A DNA stretch of 64,000 nt from Mucilaginibacter flavidus. Lineage in GTDB: Bacteria > Bacteroidota > Bacteroidia > Sphingobacteriales > Sphingobacteriaceae. Both the position numbers and the translations under genes were made by a program. Shown here one piece after another: positions 17,939 through 26,944 of the stretch (positions are counted from its first letter, which is position 1; the number at the start of each line of letters is the position of its first letter). The DNA is taken from positions 124,001-188,000 of the forward strand of contig NZ_JAMXOE010000007.1 of assembly GCF_024055575.1 (NCBI RefSeq), in the 5' to 3' direction. The notes below the pieces were generated by a model, which saw only the letters and a list, made by a program, of their open reading frames with translations, searched no databases and was not told the DNA's origin.

Positions 17939-19324
17939 TTATTTTAAAAAGTTTAAAACTGTATTTACCTGGTTTTGGGTAATGGCCTTCTGGAACAGCG
18001 CATTAGCGTACTCGTATTTCGCCTGCATAAAATCGGTTTCGGCGCGGTAGAGGATATTTAGAGCTGCGTTAAGCTCGATAATGTCCGTTAACCCACTTTT
18101 GTACAGCGATAGTTTTTGGCGATAACCATCGCTCGCTGCTTTTAGCTGTTTGGGAATTTCCTTAAGGCGTTCAAGTGCCGTTTCCATCTCGGCATCGGCT
18201 TGGCTGGCGCTAAGTGCGAGCGCTTGTTTTTGCTCCTCCAGGTTTTTCATAGCATAGCTGGTAGCGGCTTTTTGAGTGCTTAGCTTTAACTGCCTGCGCC
18301 GTAAATCAAACAAGTTATATGATATGCCCAGCCCGACCAGGTAATTACCCCTATCGAACCCGTAGCCGTTTGAGACGTTGTTGTACTGCCCGTTCCCGTT
18401 AATGCTTGATCCACGCTCCCAAGCCGCCGCGTTGAGCGAGATTTTAGGGTTATAAAGCTTTTTAACCAGGTTTTCGCGTTCAAGATTATCCTGGTAAACA
18501 GATTTATAGAAATTTATAAGCGGATGATTGGCGGTATCAGCTGCAAACAGGTAGGCCGTTGGCTGGTTAATCAGGCTTAATTCAACTGTAGTATCGGGCA
18601 CAATAGACTGGTAGGGCAGTCCGCTTATTTCAGACACACGCAGTTGCAATTGTTTAAGTTGATTTTTTAACTCGATATAATTTAACCGTGCTTTTGATAG
18701 TTCGGCTTCGGCAATACTGGTATCGACGCCGGCACGAACGCCGCTTTTTGCAAGTGACTGTATGGAGCGCCGAATTTGTTCATTTCGCTGTATGTTGCGA
18801 TACTGGATGTTTAAAAAGTCTTGTAAACGCAGCAGTTGCAAATAACTGCCGATGGTATAGGCCTGTAGCTGGTACTTAGACTCGGCAAATTGGTTTTGCT
18901 CAACCTTTATGTCAGAATTGGCCACTTTATTCTGGGCGCCATATTTGCCAAAATTGTATATTTCCCAATCGAACGCGGCAATACCGAGGTTGTCGCCAAC
19001 AGCCGTGGTTACACGGGTATTGCGTACTCCGCCTGAACTCGAAGGGACAATGCCGAAGCCAAAGTAGGGGCCTGTGGTGTTATTGCTGGTGCCTACATCG
19101 GCCTGGTAATTCAGCTTCAAATTGGGCAGCCAGCTGTTTTTAACTTCGACGGCCTGCGCCTGCCTAATGAGTATCGCTGCCGAATCGGTAATCAGGGCAG
19201 GTGCCTTTTGGCTTACCTGGCTCAGCAGTTGTTTTAAAGTTATTGGAGATGTTTGCTGTGCCGTTGCAGCCATCGTCATAAAAGACATCGGCAAAATGCA
19301 CAAACACTTTCTTAAACTTAACAT
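17939..19324 (-). CDS. TolC-family outer-membrane efflux protein
   Basis: A 461-residue protein with an N-terminal signal peptide (cleavage near TAQQ, residue 23) and two repeats of long alpha-helical segments typical of the TolC/OEP fold, e.g. KSGVRAGVDTSIAEAELSKA near 192-211 and YRQKLSLYKSGLTDIIELNAALN near 400-425, at equivalent positions in the two halves. It forms the outer-membrane exit duct of the tripartite pump. It is the first gene of the operon TolC-RND-adaptor-MarR, with 6 bp to the pump gene. No clear -7 box is seen upstream. Confidence 0.92.
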   Translation of the reverse strand: MLSLRKCLCILPMSFMTMAATAQQTSPITLKQLLSQVSQKAPALITDSAAILIRQAQAVEVKNSWLPNLKLNYQADVGTSNNTTGPYFGFGIVPSSSGGVRNTRVTTAVGDNLGIAAFDWEIYNFGKYGAQNKVANSDIKVEQNQFAESKYQLQAYTIGSYLQLLRLQDFLNIQYRNIQRNEQIRRSIQSLAKSGVRAGVDTSIAEAELSKARLNYIELKNQLKQLQLRVSEISGLPYQSIVPDTTVELSLINQPTAYLFAADTANHPLINFYKSVYQDNLERENLVKKLYNPKISLNAAAWERGSSINGNGQYNNVSNGYGFDRGNYLVGLGISYNLFDLRRRQLKLSTQKAATSYAMKNLEEQKQALALSASQADAEMETALERLKEIPKQLKAASDGYRQKLSLYKSGLTDIIELNAALNILYRAETDFMQAKYEYANALFQKAITQNQVNTVLNFLK

Positions 19325-19417
19325 GTTGAATTGAGAAATTATTTACGAATGAATAATGTATGCAATCGGCGGAAGCCAGAAGCATAAGGGTTTCACAGGA
19401 TGATTAATTCCGGAATA

Positions 19418-19786
19418 TCAAATAGTAAGGTTGCAGTTGAGCAGGTACGAGGGCTGTGCAGGAGAGAGGCTTAATTGCAGCCTTCGTAAAATACGGTTGG
19501 ATGAATTTTGCACTGCAAACGCAAAAGGTAAAATTATACCTAACAGTACAGCAAAATGCAATAAAACAAAGCCGAGCGGCTCAGCCAATTTTTTCTGAAC
19601 AAAAGTTGTATCAAAATTACCATCTTCCACATACTCCTGTTTGCGTTTTGTGAACGCCTTTACGCAGATAGTTAAATGTTTCAAGTGGTTAATGTTTGCA
19701 AGAGAATTAAAACCGATAAACGGCTTGGCAACCAACATCAGCACCGCGAAGCAGAAGAAAACAATAGCCGACTTAAACAATTGCAT
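19418..19786 (-). CDS. Small two-helix membrane protein of unknown function
   Basis: A 122-residue protein with a hydrophobic N-terminal helix (about 5-22) and a second one near 78-100, separated by a charged segment with KRKQEYVEDGNFDTTF. I do not recognise the family. The ATG at 19786 is preferred to a GTG four codons upstream. A TACTTTTG box (19812-19819, minus strand) sits 26-33 bp upstream, which supports it being a real transcribed gene. It follows the start of the efflux operon but has its own promoter-like box; no functional link is evident. Confidence 0.6.
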   Translation of the reverse strand: MQLFKSAIVFFCFAVLMLVAKPFIGFNSLANINHLKHLTICVKAFTKRKQEYVEDGNFDTTFVQKKLAEPLGFVLLHFAVLLGIILPFAFAVQNSSNRILRRLQLSLSPAQPSYLLNCNLTI

Positions 19787-19811
19787 TTTTGTAACCACGT
19801 ATTAGTAACCG

Positions 19812-19819
19812 CAAAAGTA
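19812..19819 (-). promoter_or_regulatory. Bacteroidota -7 box upstream of the 122-residue gene
   Basis: On the minus strand this reads TACTTTTG, an exact match to TAnnTTTG. A start point about 5-7 bases downstream would leave a leader of about 20 nt before the ATG at 19786. No clear -33 element is visible. Confidence 0.5.
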
Positions 19820-19904
19820 GGTACAAAATTGTGCGGTTTTTGTTTATATATATTACCGTAACATTAATGTTGCATTAAGGGACGCTGTCCTAAATAAGCT
19901 ATTT

Positions 19905-20324
19905 TTAATTTGGCGGTGTTCTAAAACCGCCTAATCTGCCTTTCCAAACCTGGTATAATACCCAGCCGAAAGGAAATAGCCAAATCAAATCGTTAAATAC
20001 ATTTACCCATAAAAAAGACGGGTTTAGCTCACCCAGCCAAACGTAATAAATGGACCCCGGCGGGCCTAAAAGCTTGCCTAAAAACCCAACAAAAATAAGC
20101 GGCCAATATCTCACCGGGTCTTTCGAGGCGAAATAATAGGCTACGCCGTAAACGCCCACCAGCATCCCGATGCATTTTAATAAAATAATGACAAAGGCTG
20201 ATGATGGATTGCCAAACAGCAGTATTTGCGGATGAAACGAAATTAATGCACCCCAAAACAGGTTGTAAAGGGCCGCAAAAAATAGTATGATCTTCGCCCA
20301 TTTTAGTTTTCGTTTGTTATCCAT
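19905..20324 (-). CDS. Small four-helix inner-membrane protein of unknown function
   Basis: A 139-residue hydrophobic protein with about four membrane helices (about 9-28, 42-65, 73-92, 104-125). The helices carry conserved-looking small and aromatic residues such as YNLFWGALISFHP and LLKCIGMLVGVYGVAYYFAS. Similar short proteins are widespread in Bacteroidota but I cannot name a function. It lies 21 bp upstream of nothing on its own strand and follows the WbqC-like gene at a 21-bp distance, so it is probably the second gene of a two-gene unit with it. Confidence 0.75.
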   Translation of the reverse strand: MDNKRKLKWAKIILFFAALYNLFWGALISFHPQILLFGNPSSAFVIILLKCIGMLVGVYGVAYYFASKDPVRYWPLIFVGFLGKLLGPPGSIYYVWLGELNPSFLWVNVFNDLIWLFPFGWVLYQVWKGRLGGFRTPPN

Positions 20325-20345
20325 TATTGGTATTACGATGTTGAT

Positions 20346-20957
20346 TTACAGGTAGTTTATAGAATGCGGTCCCTGGTTAAACAGCAAATCAACAATGCTT
20401 AAATTTTTGATAAAGCCTTTACGGTCTTCAAATACTTGGAAGTACGCCATTTGGTTGAAATCTGTTTCCCGTTTTGGGTTAATTGATTCGCGGTAGTCTA
20501 TGAGTTCCGGGTAGTTAGTTTCGTAGCTATCAGTATATTTAAAGTCGATCTTCATTTTCATCGCCTTCAATACAAACTGTAAAAGCTGCTCGTTATAATC
20601 GAAAAGGTAATCAAACTTTTTTTCATAAAAAGGCGCCAGTTCGTCCTCATAATATTCAAAATAAGCCGAGCGACGGTAACAGGCCTGCAGGCTAAGCCAG
20701 TGCAGGCGCTGCCAGTTGAAGTCGTAGCTTATTTTTATGTCCTTAATTTTTGTGTGATTTTTTGAACCCTTTATTACAGGTACAGTAAGCCCCAGCACGC
20801 CATCTGGTGTATAAACATTGGCACGGTTGCGGTAAGTTTGCTTAGGGAAATGTTCTTCTTTTTCAATAAGGATATTGGCCCGATAAGTATTCAATTTTAC
20901 AAAATACTCTACTGGCGGAAGATAAAACATAGGTAACACAGCGCCTTTTTCAATCAT
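20346..20957 (-). CDS. WbqC-like family protein
   Basis: The 203-residue soluble protein carries blocks I recognise from the WbqC-like family: MFYLPPVEYFVKL at 10-22, the basic NRANVYTPDGVLGLTVPV near 43-60, WQRLHWLSLQACYRRSAYFEYY near 82-103, and the C-terminal SIVDLLFNQGP near 185-195. WbqC proteins occur in O-antigen and exopolysaccharide clusters, but their reaction is unknown. Here it is divergent from a lipid A-type acyltransferase, a loose envelope context. The start at 20957 lies close to the divergent promoter box at 20964. Confidence 0.85.
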   Translation of the reverse strand: MIEKGAVLPMFYLPPVEYFVKLNTYRANILIEKEEHFPKQTYRNRANVYTPDGVLGLTVPVIKGSKNHTKIKDIKISYDFNWQRLHWLSLQACYRRSAYFEYYEDELAPFYEKKFDYLFDYNEQLLQFVLKAMKMKIDFKYTDSYETNYPELIDYRESINPKRETDFNQMAYFQVFEDRKGFIKNLSIVDLLFNQGPHSINYL

Positions 20958-20963
20958 ATATTT

Positions 20964-20971
20964 TATGTTTG
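20964..20971 (+). promoter_or_regulatory. Bacteroidota -7 box for the acyltransferase gene
   Basis: TATGTTTG matches TAnnTTTG exactly and lies 22 bp before the ATG at 20994, in the 36-bp gap between the divergent WbqC-like and acyltransferase genes. A start point near 20977 would give a short leader. Confidence 0.55.
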
Positions 20972-20993
20972 TACCAAAAATCGGACGAAAATA

Positions 20994-21893
20994 ATGATAA
21001 AAAAAGGGCTTTCAAGATTAGGTACATTCTTTTTATACCTGGTTTCGCTGCTTCCCTTTTGGTTTTTATACCTAATAGCCGACCTGCTTTACGTAATACT
21101 TTACTACATAACAGGCTACCGCCGCAAAGTTGTGCAGGAGAACCTCCGCAACTCGTTCCCCGAAAAAACGGAAACAGAGCGCAAAGCGATAGAAAAAAAA
21201 TACTTTATGTATATGGCCGATTTGATGATTGAAAGCATCAAGTCGGTTAGCATGTCGCGGAAGTCGGTGGAGAAGAGGATGATATGTACCAACCCGGAAA
21301 TGCTGGAGCATTATTTCGGACAGGGAAGAAGCATTATAGCCGCAGCGGGGCACTATGCTAATTGGGAGATGGCTTGCTTGAGCTTTGGGTTTTTAACCAC
21401 CCGCAGGCGAATGATTGTTTACAAGCCGCAATCGAACGAGGTTTTTACTGACTTTTTTAACCGGACCCGCTCAAGGTTTGGCGCTACCATGATTTCCATG
21501 AGGCAAACGCTGCGCAAAATGATTGAGTTTAAAAACGAACTGACCATTACGGTACTGGCATCAGACCAAACACCTACGAGGGAGGATGCCAAATACTTTA
21601 TTGAATTTTTGAACCAACCCACCGCGGTTTTTCTCGGTGTTGAAAAATTGACCAAAGTTGTAAACAGCGTGGTTATATTTTATAGGATAGATTTAGTAAA
21701 AAGAGGGCATTATACTTATACCTTTGTGCCTTTGGTTGAAGAACCCGAAAAAACCAAGCCTTACGAGATAACAGAAATACACGTAAGGTACCTTGAACAG
21801 TTAATTAGAGAAAAACCCGAATACTGGCTATGGTCTCACCGAAGGTGGAAAATTAAGCCGCCTGAGGGGTTCAATAGTTCATTGGTTCAATAG
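20994..21893 (+). CDS. Lysophospholipid/lipid A-type acyltransferase
   Basis: A 299-residue inner-membrane protein of the LpxL/HtrB (LABLAT) family. It has an N-terminal hydrophobic region (about 8-40), the catalytic HX4E motif in AGHYANWEM (His120, Glu125), and ASDQTPTREDAKYFIEFLNQPTAVFLGVEKL near 198-230, a family-typical region. The C-terminal YWLWSHRRWK is also characteristic. Members transfer a fatty acyl chain to lipid A precursors or other lipids. The last residues (FNSSLVQ) are encoded by a 16-bp tandem repeat that also supplies the TAG stop. Confidence 0.9.
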   Translation: MIKKGLSRLGTFFLYLVSLLPFWFLYLIADLLYVILYYITGYRRKVVQENLRNSFPEKTETERKAIEKKYFMYMADLMIESIKSVSMSRKSVEKRMICTNPEMLEHYFGQGRSIIAAAGHYANWEMACLSFGFLTTRRRMIVYKPQSNEVFTDFFNRTRSRFGATMISMRQTLRKMIEFKNELTITVLASDQTPTREDAKYFIEFLNQPTAVFLGVEKLTKVVNSVVIFYRIDLVKRGHYTYTFVPLVEEPEKTKPYEITEIHVRYLEQLIREKPEYWLWSHRRWKIKPPEGFNSSLVQ

Positions 21894-21974
21894 TTCATTG
21901 GTGCCTGTCTGTTTAAGACCTGGCAGCCTGTAAGCTAACGAACTATATCACTAATGAACTAATGAACTATTGAA
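21870..21974. repeat. 16-bp tandem repeat TTCAATAGTTCATTGG plus inverse copy
   Basis: TTCAATAGTTCATTGG occurs twice in perfect tandem (21870-21885, 21886-21901). Its inverse, CTAATGAACTATTGAA, lies at 21959-21974 with one mismatch, and partial copies ATGAACTA extend to 21984. The stop codon of the acyltransferase gene is inside the second copy. The arms can pair into a stem between the two envelope genes. Confidence 0.85.
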
Positions 21975-21990
21975 CGAATGAACTAAATAA

Positions 21991-23031
21991 ATGAGTAATA
22001 TACCCAAAGTTGCCGTAGTTATTTTAAACTGGAACGGTATTAAGCACCTTCGTGAATTCCTGCCTTCGGTATTAAGTTCTGTTTATCCTAACCTTGACAT
22101 CATTGTGGGGGACAATGCCTCAACCGATGGTTCTGTCGAATTTATACGGCAGGAATACCCAACTATCCAGGTTATCCAAAACGATGACAACTATGGCTTT
22201 ACAGGCGGCTACAACCGTGTGCTGGCTAAAGTTGAGGCTGACTATTACATTTTATTAAACTCCGATGTTGAAGTTTCGTCCGGGTGGATAACACCGGTTA
22301 TCGAGCTTATGGAAAGCGACCCGCTGATTGCCGCAGCAGCGCCGAAAATAAGGGCTTATAATCAAAAAGAGTATTTCGAACATGCAGGCGCAGCGGGAGG
22401 ATTTATCGACATCTACGGTTACCCGTTTTGTCAGGGGCGCATTTTTTACGAGATAGAACTGGATAACGGGCAATACCAGCAATCGGGCGAGGTGTTTTGG
22501 GCTACGGGAGCAGCTATGTTTGTAAAAAGTAAATGCTGGCGCGACGCGGGTGGTTTTGACGAACGTTTTTTTGCCCACATGGAAGAAATAGATTTGTGCT
22601 GGCGCTTAAAAAATATGGGTTACAAGGTTATTTATTGCGCCGAATCTGAAGTGTTTCACTTAGGTGGCGGTACGTTAAACGTTGAGAACCCGTTTAAAAC
22701 CTATCTCAATTTCAGGAACAATTTATTACTGCTGGCCAATAACCTACCGTTTTGGCGCGCCACTTTTGTTATTATTATCCGGATATGGATGGACTTGTTG
22801 GCGCTGTTCCGTTTTTTAAGCGAAGGCAAGCGCAGGGATGCCTGGGCGGTAAGCCGGGCACACCAGAACTTTGTGCTTGGCTTATTTAAAAAGAATAAAA
22901 CCAAACGCCCGGAAATTAGCCACAGTGCATCACCCAATAAAAAAGGCATGTACAAAGGCAGCCTGGTGTGGGCTTTTTTTGTGAAAAAGAAACGCCACTT
23001 TACTGAGCTTGACCGGGATCTGTTTTATTAG
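21991..23031 (+). CDS. Glycosyltransferase family 2
   Basis: A 346-residue GT-A-fold transferase of the rhamnosyltransferase-like GT2 group. VAVVILNWNG at 7-16, DNASTDGS at 41-48, the nucleotide/metal site LLNSDVEV at 88-95 and the acceptor-side block GGFDERFFAHMEEIDLCWR near 187-205 are clear. A C-terminal amphipathic or membrane segment near 247-270 suggests attachment to the inner membrane. It probably adds a sugar to an envelope glycan; donor and acceptor are unknown. Its 3' end overlaps the convergent MscS gene by 32 bp. Confidence 0.92.
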   Translation: MSNIPKVAVVILNWNGIKHLREFLPSVLSSVYPNLDIIVGDNASTDGSVEFIRQEYPTIQVIQNDDNYGFTGGYNRVLAKVEADYYILLNSDVEVSSGWITPVIELMESDPLIAAAAPKIRAYNQKEYFEHAGAAGGFIDIYGYPFCQGRIFYEIELDNGQYQQSGEVFWATGAAMFVKSKCWRDAGGFDERFFAHMEEIDLCWRLKNMGYKVIYCAESEVFHLGGGTLNVENPFKTYLNFRNNLLLLANNLPFWRATFVIIIRIWMDLLALFRFLSEGKRRDAWAVSRAHQNFVLGLFKKNKTKRPEISHSASPNKKGMYKGSLVWAFFVKKKRHFTELDRDLFY

Positions 23032-25528
23032 TATCCTTCTTCTTTTCTTCAGCATGTACCTTGCTAGCGATACTTAAAACGGGGACACCATCAGGGAAAC
23101 GCAGGTTTACGTCTTTTTTATCGGATGGTATTTCAACACCTTTTTCGTCAAATGCACCGTAAATTTTGGCCATTAAATCGCTCTTCAACAAAAGGGCTTT
23201 GGTATTATCAGCAATAACCCAAAAAAGCATTTTGAAGTCAACCGATTCATCACTGAATTTATCAATGAAAATTAAGGGCGCTGGAGTTTGTATAACCTCC
23301 GCATGGGTACTTATAATATCCCTTAATATACTTTCAACCTTGTTAATATCCATCCCATGGGCAACGTTTATCACCAGGTCTATACGACGGTAATTATTGC
23401 TTAACGTCCAGTTTATAACGTGTTGCGATATAAGGTCTCCATTAGGTATTATTACCTCAGCGCCATCACTGGTCATTATTTTGCTCGACCGGATACCTAT
23501 TTCCTTCATCCTGCCCGTTTTGTTATCCACCTCTATCAGATCCCCGATCTGGATAGGCTTTTCAAAGGCGAGAATAATACCCGATACCAGGTTGTTTACA
23601 ATATTTTGCAAACCAAAACCAATACCTACGCCAAATGCACTGATGATGATGGTCAATTTCTCGAGTGGGAAACCCGAGGCTGCCACAGCCAGCAAAAAGC
23701 CAAGTGAAAATACGCCAATTCTGATCAGCAGGGCCGAGGTCTGGTTTTTCTTTTTGGCTATGGACAAGTCGCTTACGCGCTGCGACGAAACATCATAAAA
23801 ATAACTTATCACTTTTGACACGATGGATGACAGCCAAACCACCAAAATAAAAGTAACGAAGCCCGAAAACGTAAAAGAAGCGCCCCCGACAGTGCGCTGC
23901 TGGCTTAACAAATCGCTAACCACATCGGCCATCCAGTCATCAATATTTAGGTTTTGAAGCAAAAAAAACAGCCAGAGCAGGGTTGCAAGCGTAATCAGTA
24001 CTTTTCTGAACTTTTTCTGTAAGAGGGCATAATCCAGGTAGGCTATAATGCTTTTGCTGTCCTTTTTCACCTGGAACTGCAAAAACAACCCCTGGATGAG
24101 TATCTGAACAACAAAAAACAGGATTACTGCAAACCACAGGTTAAACACCGCGGTAATACCAATAATTTTGGCCAAACTGAACCTCCCTGTTAAATTAAGA
24201 ACCAGGGAGATAATATGGAGGGCGATAAATATCCGCAATGCGTTGCACGTGTGAGGAATATGATCGCTGGCGGTCTTTTTTGCACTTTTAAAAATTATCC
24301 AGCCCGAAATGATCGATATTATACTCAATATTAAGATCACATATCTATCTATATTGGTAATTTGAATAAACAAGTTACTGGCACCGTAAATAAGACCCAA
24401 CAAAAACAGTCCGCAAAGAAAATTAAATGTTTCCGGAAGGAAGTGTCTTTTAATCAGGATAAGCGTGCAAACCATCGAAACAAGGAATAACGTCTCCAAA
24501 AAAACGACCGGCGGGTGATCATAGAAATATGGCACTATCGCCACCGTAACGAGTAATGCAGAAACTAAAGGGTTGCGCCGGATGTAATTTGCTTGTCCCA
24601 GTATCTCATCAGGGTTTTCAATACTGCGCAATGTGCGCCTGCGAACGTAAAACACCCAGCCAAGCATTATCAATAATGAGAAGAGGCATATATAGTGAAT
24701 GGTCGTATCCGACTTGATGAAATAATTGTACAATATGCCATTAAGCCGAACAGTGCCTTTTAGGGCAGTTTTAAAATCAGCAACTTGTAATGATGGCTTC
24801 AGTATATTATCAGCTTCGCCGGTAAAGGCACGGGCGGCAAAGTGTCGTATTTTGAGATCTATCTGATCGGTAGCATCAAGCACGCGTGTAAATGCTACTG
24901 TTATTTTATCCTGTAGCAGGTTTACCTTTACCAGGCTGGCCCTGTTTGTGGTGTCGGTTATATAATACAGGTGCCGGGTAATGCCCCGTTGTTCAAAATA
25001 TGTACTCCTGATTACACTGTCGTACGGTACGATATTGAGCGATGTATCCTTGTCAAATTTTATAAGCTCATGCTGGTTGGCGATCAATTTGGCGCTTACA
25101 GCTTCCAGGTCTTCCTGCCACCCGGTAAGTTTGTCCTGCAGGTGGTCCAAATTATCCCGGAGCACAGCCAGGTATCGCAAGGTGCTCGACTTGTGGGTTT
25201 TTGTAAGGCTATCAATTTTATTGATCCGGCGCAAAACAGCAGGGAAGCCCGCGCTCACGTCGCCCGTGTCCAGTCCTTCGGATAAGCTGTTGTTTATCTG
25301 GTTGAAAGTAGATGTGTAATGCTCAACACGCTGCAGGAAGGCATTAATTGAGGTGTCGGCTCTGTTGAATGTGCGCAGTAGCGAATCCCGCGAACGCATA
25401 CGATGCTTTTCAGCGTCTCTTTTAGACCGCTCCTGTTTTTTGGTTTTGTCCTGGCCAAGGGCGTTGCCGGAAAAAAGACCTGCCAGTAAAAATATAATTA
25501 GCGGGGTTAGTTTAATTATTTTACGCAT
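23000..25528 (-). CDS. Large MscS-type mechanosensitive channel
   Basis: An 842-residue protein with a signal peptide (about 1-25), a long charged periplasmic region with probable coiled coils (about 30-260), about eleven membrane segments, and the MscS core. The pore helix and beta domain are seen in FGVGIGFGLQNIVNNLVSGIILAFEKPIQIGDLIEV near 635-670 and SSKIMTSDGAEVIIPNGDLISQHVINW near 680-706. Family members open under membrane tension to release solutes during osmotic downshock; large ones (MscK/YbdG/YbiO type) have extra N-terminal domains like this. The final residues are Lys/Asp-rich. It overlaps the GT2 gene tail-to-tail. Confidence 0.9.
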   Translation of the reverse strand: MRKIIKLTPLIIFLLAGLFSGNALGQDKTKKQERSKRDAEKHRMRSRDSLLRTFNRADTSINAFLQRVEHYTSTFNQINNSLSEGLDTGDVSAGFPAVLRRINKIDSLTKTHKSSTLRYLAVLRDNLDHLQDKLTGWQEDLEAVSAKLIANQHELIKFDKDTSLNIVPYDSVIRSTYFEQRGITRHLYYITDTTNRASLVKVNLLQDKITVAFTRVLDATDQIDLKIRHFAARAFTGEADNILKPSLQVADFKTALKGTVRLNGILYNYFIKSDTTIHYICLFSLLIMLGWVFYVRRRTLRSIENPDEILGQANYIRRNPLVSALLVTVAIVPYFYDHPPVVFLETLFLVSMVCTLILIKRHFLPETFNFLCGLFLLGLIYGASNLFIQITNIDRYVILILSIISIISGWIIFKSAKKTASDHIPHTCNALRIFIALHIISLVLNLTGRFSLAKIIGITAVFNLWFAVILFFVVQILIQGLFLQFQVKKDSKSIIAYLDYALLQKKFRKVLITLATLLWLFFLLQNLNIDDWMADVVSDLLSQQRTVGGASFTFSGFVTFILVVWLSSIVSKVISYFYDVSSQRVSDLSIAKKKNQTSALLIRIGVFSLGFLLAVAASGFPLEKLTIIISAFGVGIGFGLQNIVNNLVSGIILAFEKPIQIGDLIEVDNKTGRMKEIGIRSSKIMTSDGAEVIIPNGDLISQHVINWTLSNNYRRIDLVINVAHGMDINKVESILRDIISTHAEVIQTPAPLIFIDKFSDESVDFKMLFWVIADNTKALLLKSDLMAKIYGAFDEKGVEIPSDKKDVNLRFPDGVPVLSIASKVHAEEKKKDTNKTDPGQAQ

Positions 25529-25541
25529 CAGGTTGATATAA

Positions 25542-25961
25542 TTAGGGATTGATCAAATTTTCAATAGCAAGGCGGTACGAATCCATGCCAAAACCGGCAA
25601 TGACGCCACGGCAGCTGGCCGCCAGCATGGAGTGGTGCCTGAATTCCTCGCGTTTATAAACATTGGATATGTGAACCTCGATAACCGGCGATTTTATGGC
25701 CGCAATGGCATCCGCGATGGCAATTGAGGTGTGGGTATATGCGCCAGCGTTGATTACAATGCCATCGTTAACAAAACCAACCTCGTGAATCTTATTTATA
25801 ATTTCGCCCTCAACATTACTCTGATAATAGTCAATTTCAACTGAAGGATATCGTTTGCGTAAATCGGCAAGGTAGCTTTCAAAATCGGTATTGCCGTAAA
25901 TTGATTTTTCGCGAATACCAAGCAGGTTTAAATTGGGGCCGTTTATAATTTGTATCTTCAT
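25542..25961 (-). CDS. aroQ: Type II 3-dehydroquinate dehydratase
   Basis: The 139-residue cytosolic enzyme dehydrates 3-dehydroquinate to 3-dehydroshikimate, step three of aromatic amino acid synthesis. Conserved blocks are NGPNLNLLG at 6-14, the lid region with SIYG near 20, YYQSNVEGEIINKIHE near 50-65, INAGAYTHTSIAI near 72-84 and VIEVHISNVYKREEFRHHS near 92-110. The ATG at 25961 is chosen over an upstream start because MKIQIINGPN is the usual beginning. A TAAGTTTG box ends 5 bp before this ATG, so the message may be leaderless. It diverges from xerD. Confidence 0.95.
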   Translation of the reverse strand: MKIQIINGPNLNLLGIREKSIYGNTDFESYLADLRKRYPSVEIDYYQSNVEGEIINKIHEVGFVNDGIVINAGAYTHTSIAIADAIAAIKSPVIEVHISNVYKREEFRHHSMLAASCRGVIAGFGMDSYRLAIENLINP

Positions 25962-25966
25962 CACCT

Positions 25967-25974
25967 CAAACTTA
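25967..25974 (-). promoter_or_regulatory. -7 box next to the aroQ start
   Basis: Minus-strand TAAGTTTG matches TAnnTTTG and ends 5 bases before the aroQ ATG. The expected start point falls at or just beside the A of ATG. Confidence 0.5.
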
Positions 25975-25998
25975 ATTAAAAACATTAAAAAAAATCAA

Positions 25999-26898
25999 TT
26001 GGATTGGCGTTCGGCAATAAAAGGTTTTCAATCGTATTTAAAATTGGAGAAATCGCTCTCGGGCAATTCTATCGAGGCTTACAGCAGGGATATAGAAAAA
26101 TTGCATCAATTTGCTGAAAGGGAAGGGTTTACACGCAGTCCGGAAAAGATTACTTTAGGTGATTTGCGCCTATTTATTGTTTGGGCCGCTGAACTAGGAA
26201 TGATACCTTCAAGCCAGGCCCGCATCATGTCGGGCATCAAGGCATTTTACAAATACCTCCTGATGGAGGATATGATAAAAAGCGACCCTTCCGAATTGCT
26301 TGAATCGCCCAAAATACAACGCAAACTCCCCGACACATTAAGTATCGAAGATATCAATAAACTGATCGACGCCATCGATTTATCAAAACCCGAGGGAGGC
26401 CGCAACAAAGCCATATTGGAGGTTCTTTACGGCTGCGGCCTACGGGTATCGGAGCTTACAGAACTAAAGCTATCAAATTTATACCTCGATATTGAGTTTA
26501 TTAAAGTAACAGGCAAGGGTAGCAAAGAGCGGCTTGTGCCCGTAGGTGGTTCTGCTGTAAAAGCTTTAAAAATCTGGATTGAAAACATCCGTGTGCACAC
26601 CCCTATAAAAAAAGGGGAGGAAGACCTGGTATTTTTAAACCGCCGCGGGGCAAGGCTTAGCCGGGTGTATATATTTATGATCATTAAACAGTTAGCCCAG
26701 CTTACCGGAATTAATAAAACAATCAGTCCGCATACTTTCCGGCACTCATTTGCTACCCATCTGGTTGAAGGCGGAGCAGATTTGCGCGCCGTACAGGAAA
26801 TGCTGGGGCATGAAAGTATTACTACTACCGAGATTTACACCCATTTGGATAGGGAGTATTTGAAAGGGACGATTATACAGTTTCATCCTAGGTCGTGA
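25999..26898 (+). CDS. xerD: Site-specific tyrosine recombinase XerD
   Basis: A 299-residue tyrosine recombinase. An N-terminal SAM-like core-binding domain (about 1-90) is followed by the catalytic domain with Arg in YGCGLRVSELTEL, Lys in TGKGSKERLVP, the HxxR in SPHTFRHSFATHL, His in LGHESITTTEIY and the nucleophile Tyr in that last block. It resolves chromosome dimers at dif with XerC. The open frame runs further upstream, but no ATG fits; the TTG at 25999 (MDWRSAIKGFQSYLKLEKSLS-like start, split here for brevity) gives the family length of about 298. The start is uncertain. Function is general, not tied to a mobile element. Confidence 0.9.
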   Translation: MDWRSAIKGFQSYLKLEKSLSGNSIEAYSRDIEKLHQFAEREGFTRSPEKITLGDLRLFIVWAAELGMIPSSQARIMSGIKAFYKYLLMEDMIKSDPSELLESPKIQRKLPDTLSIEDINKLIDAIDLSKPEGGRNKAILEVLYGCGLRVSELTELKLSNLYLDIEFIKVTGKGSKERLVPVGGSAVKALKIWIENIRVHTPIKKGEEDLVFLNRRGARLSRVYIFMIIKQLAQLTGINKTISPHTFRHSFATHLVEGGADLRAVQEMLGHESITTTEIYTHLDREYLKGTIIQFHPRS

Positions 26899-26944
26899 GT
26901 TAGCAGAAGTAGCAGGAATCGGTAGGTGTTTTTGTTTTTGACTG

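Noticed and set aside
23397..23798. 133-codon plus-strand frame opposite the MscS gene
   Set aside because: It lies over the conserved MscS core on the other strand and lacks any recognisable feature.
25999..26898. XerD as integrase of a mobile element
   Set aside because: Size and sequence pattern fit the chromosomal XerD, neighbours are housekeeping genes, and no attachment repeats or cargo are seen.
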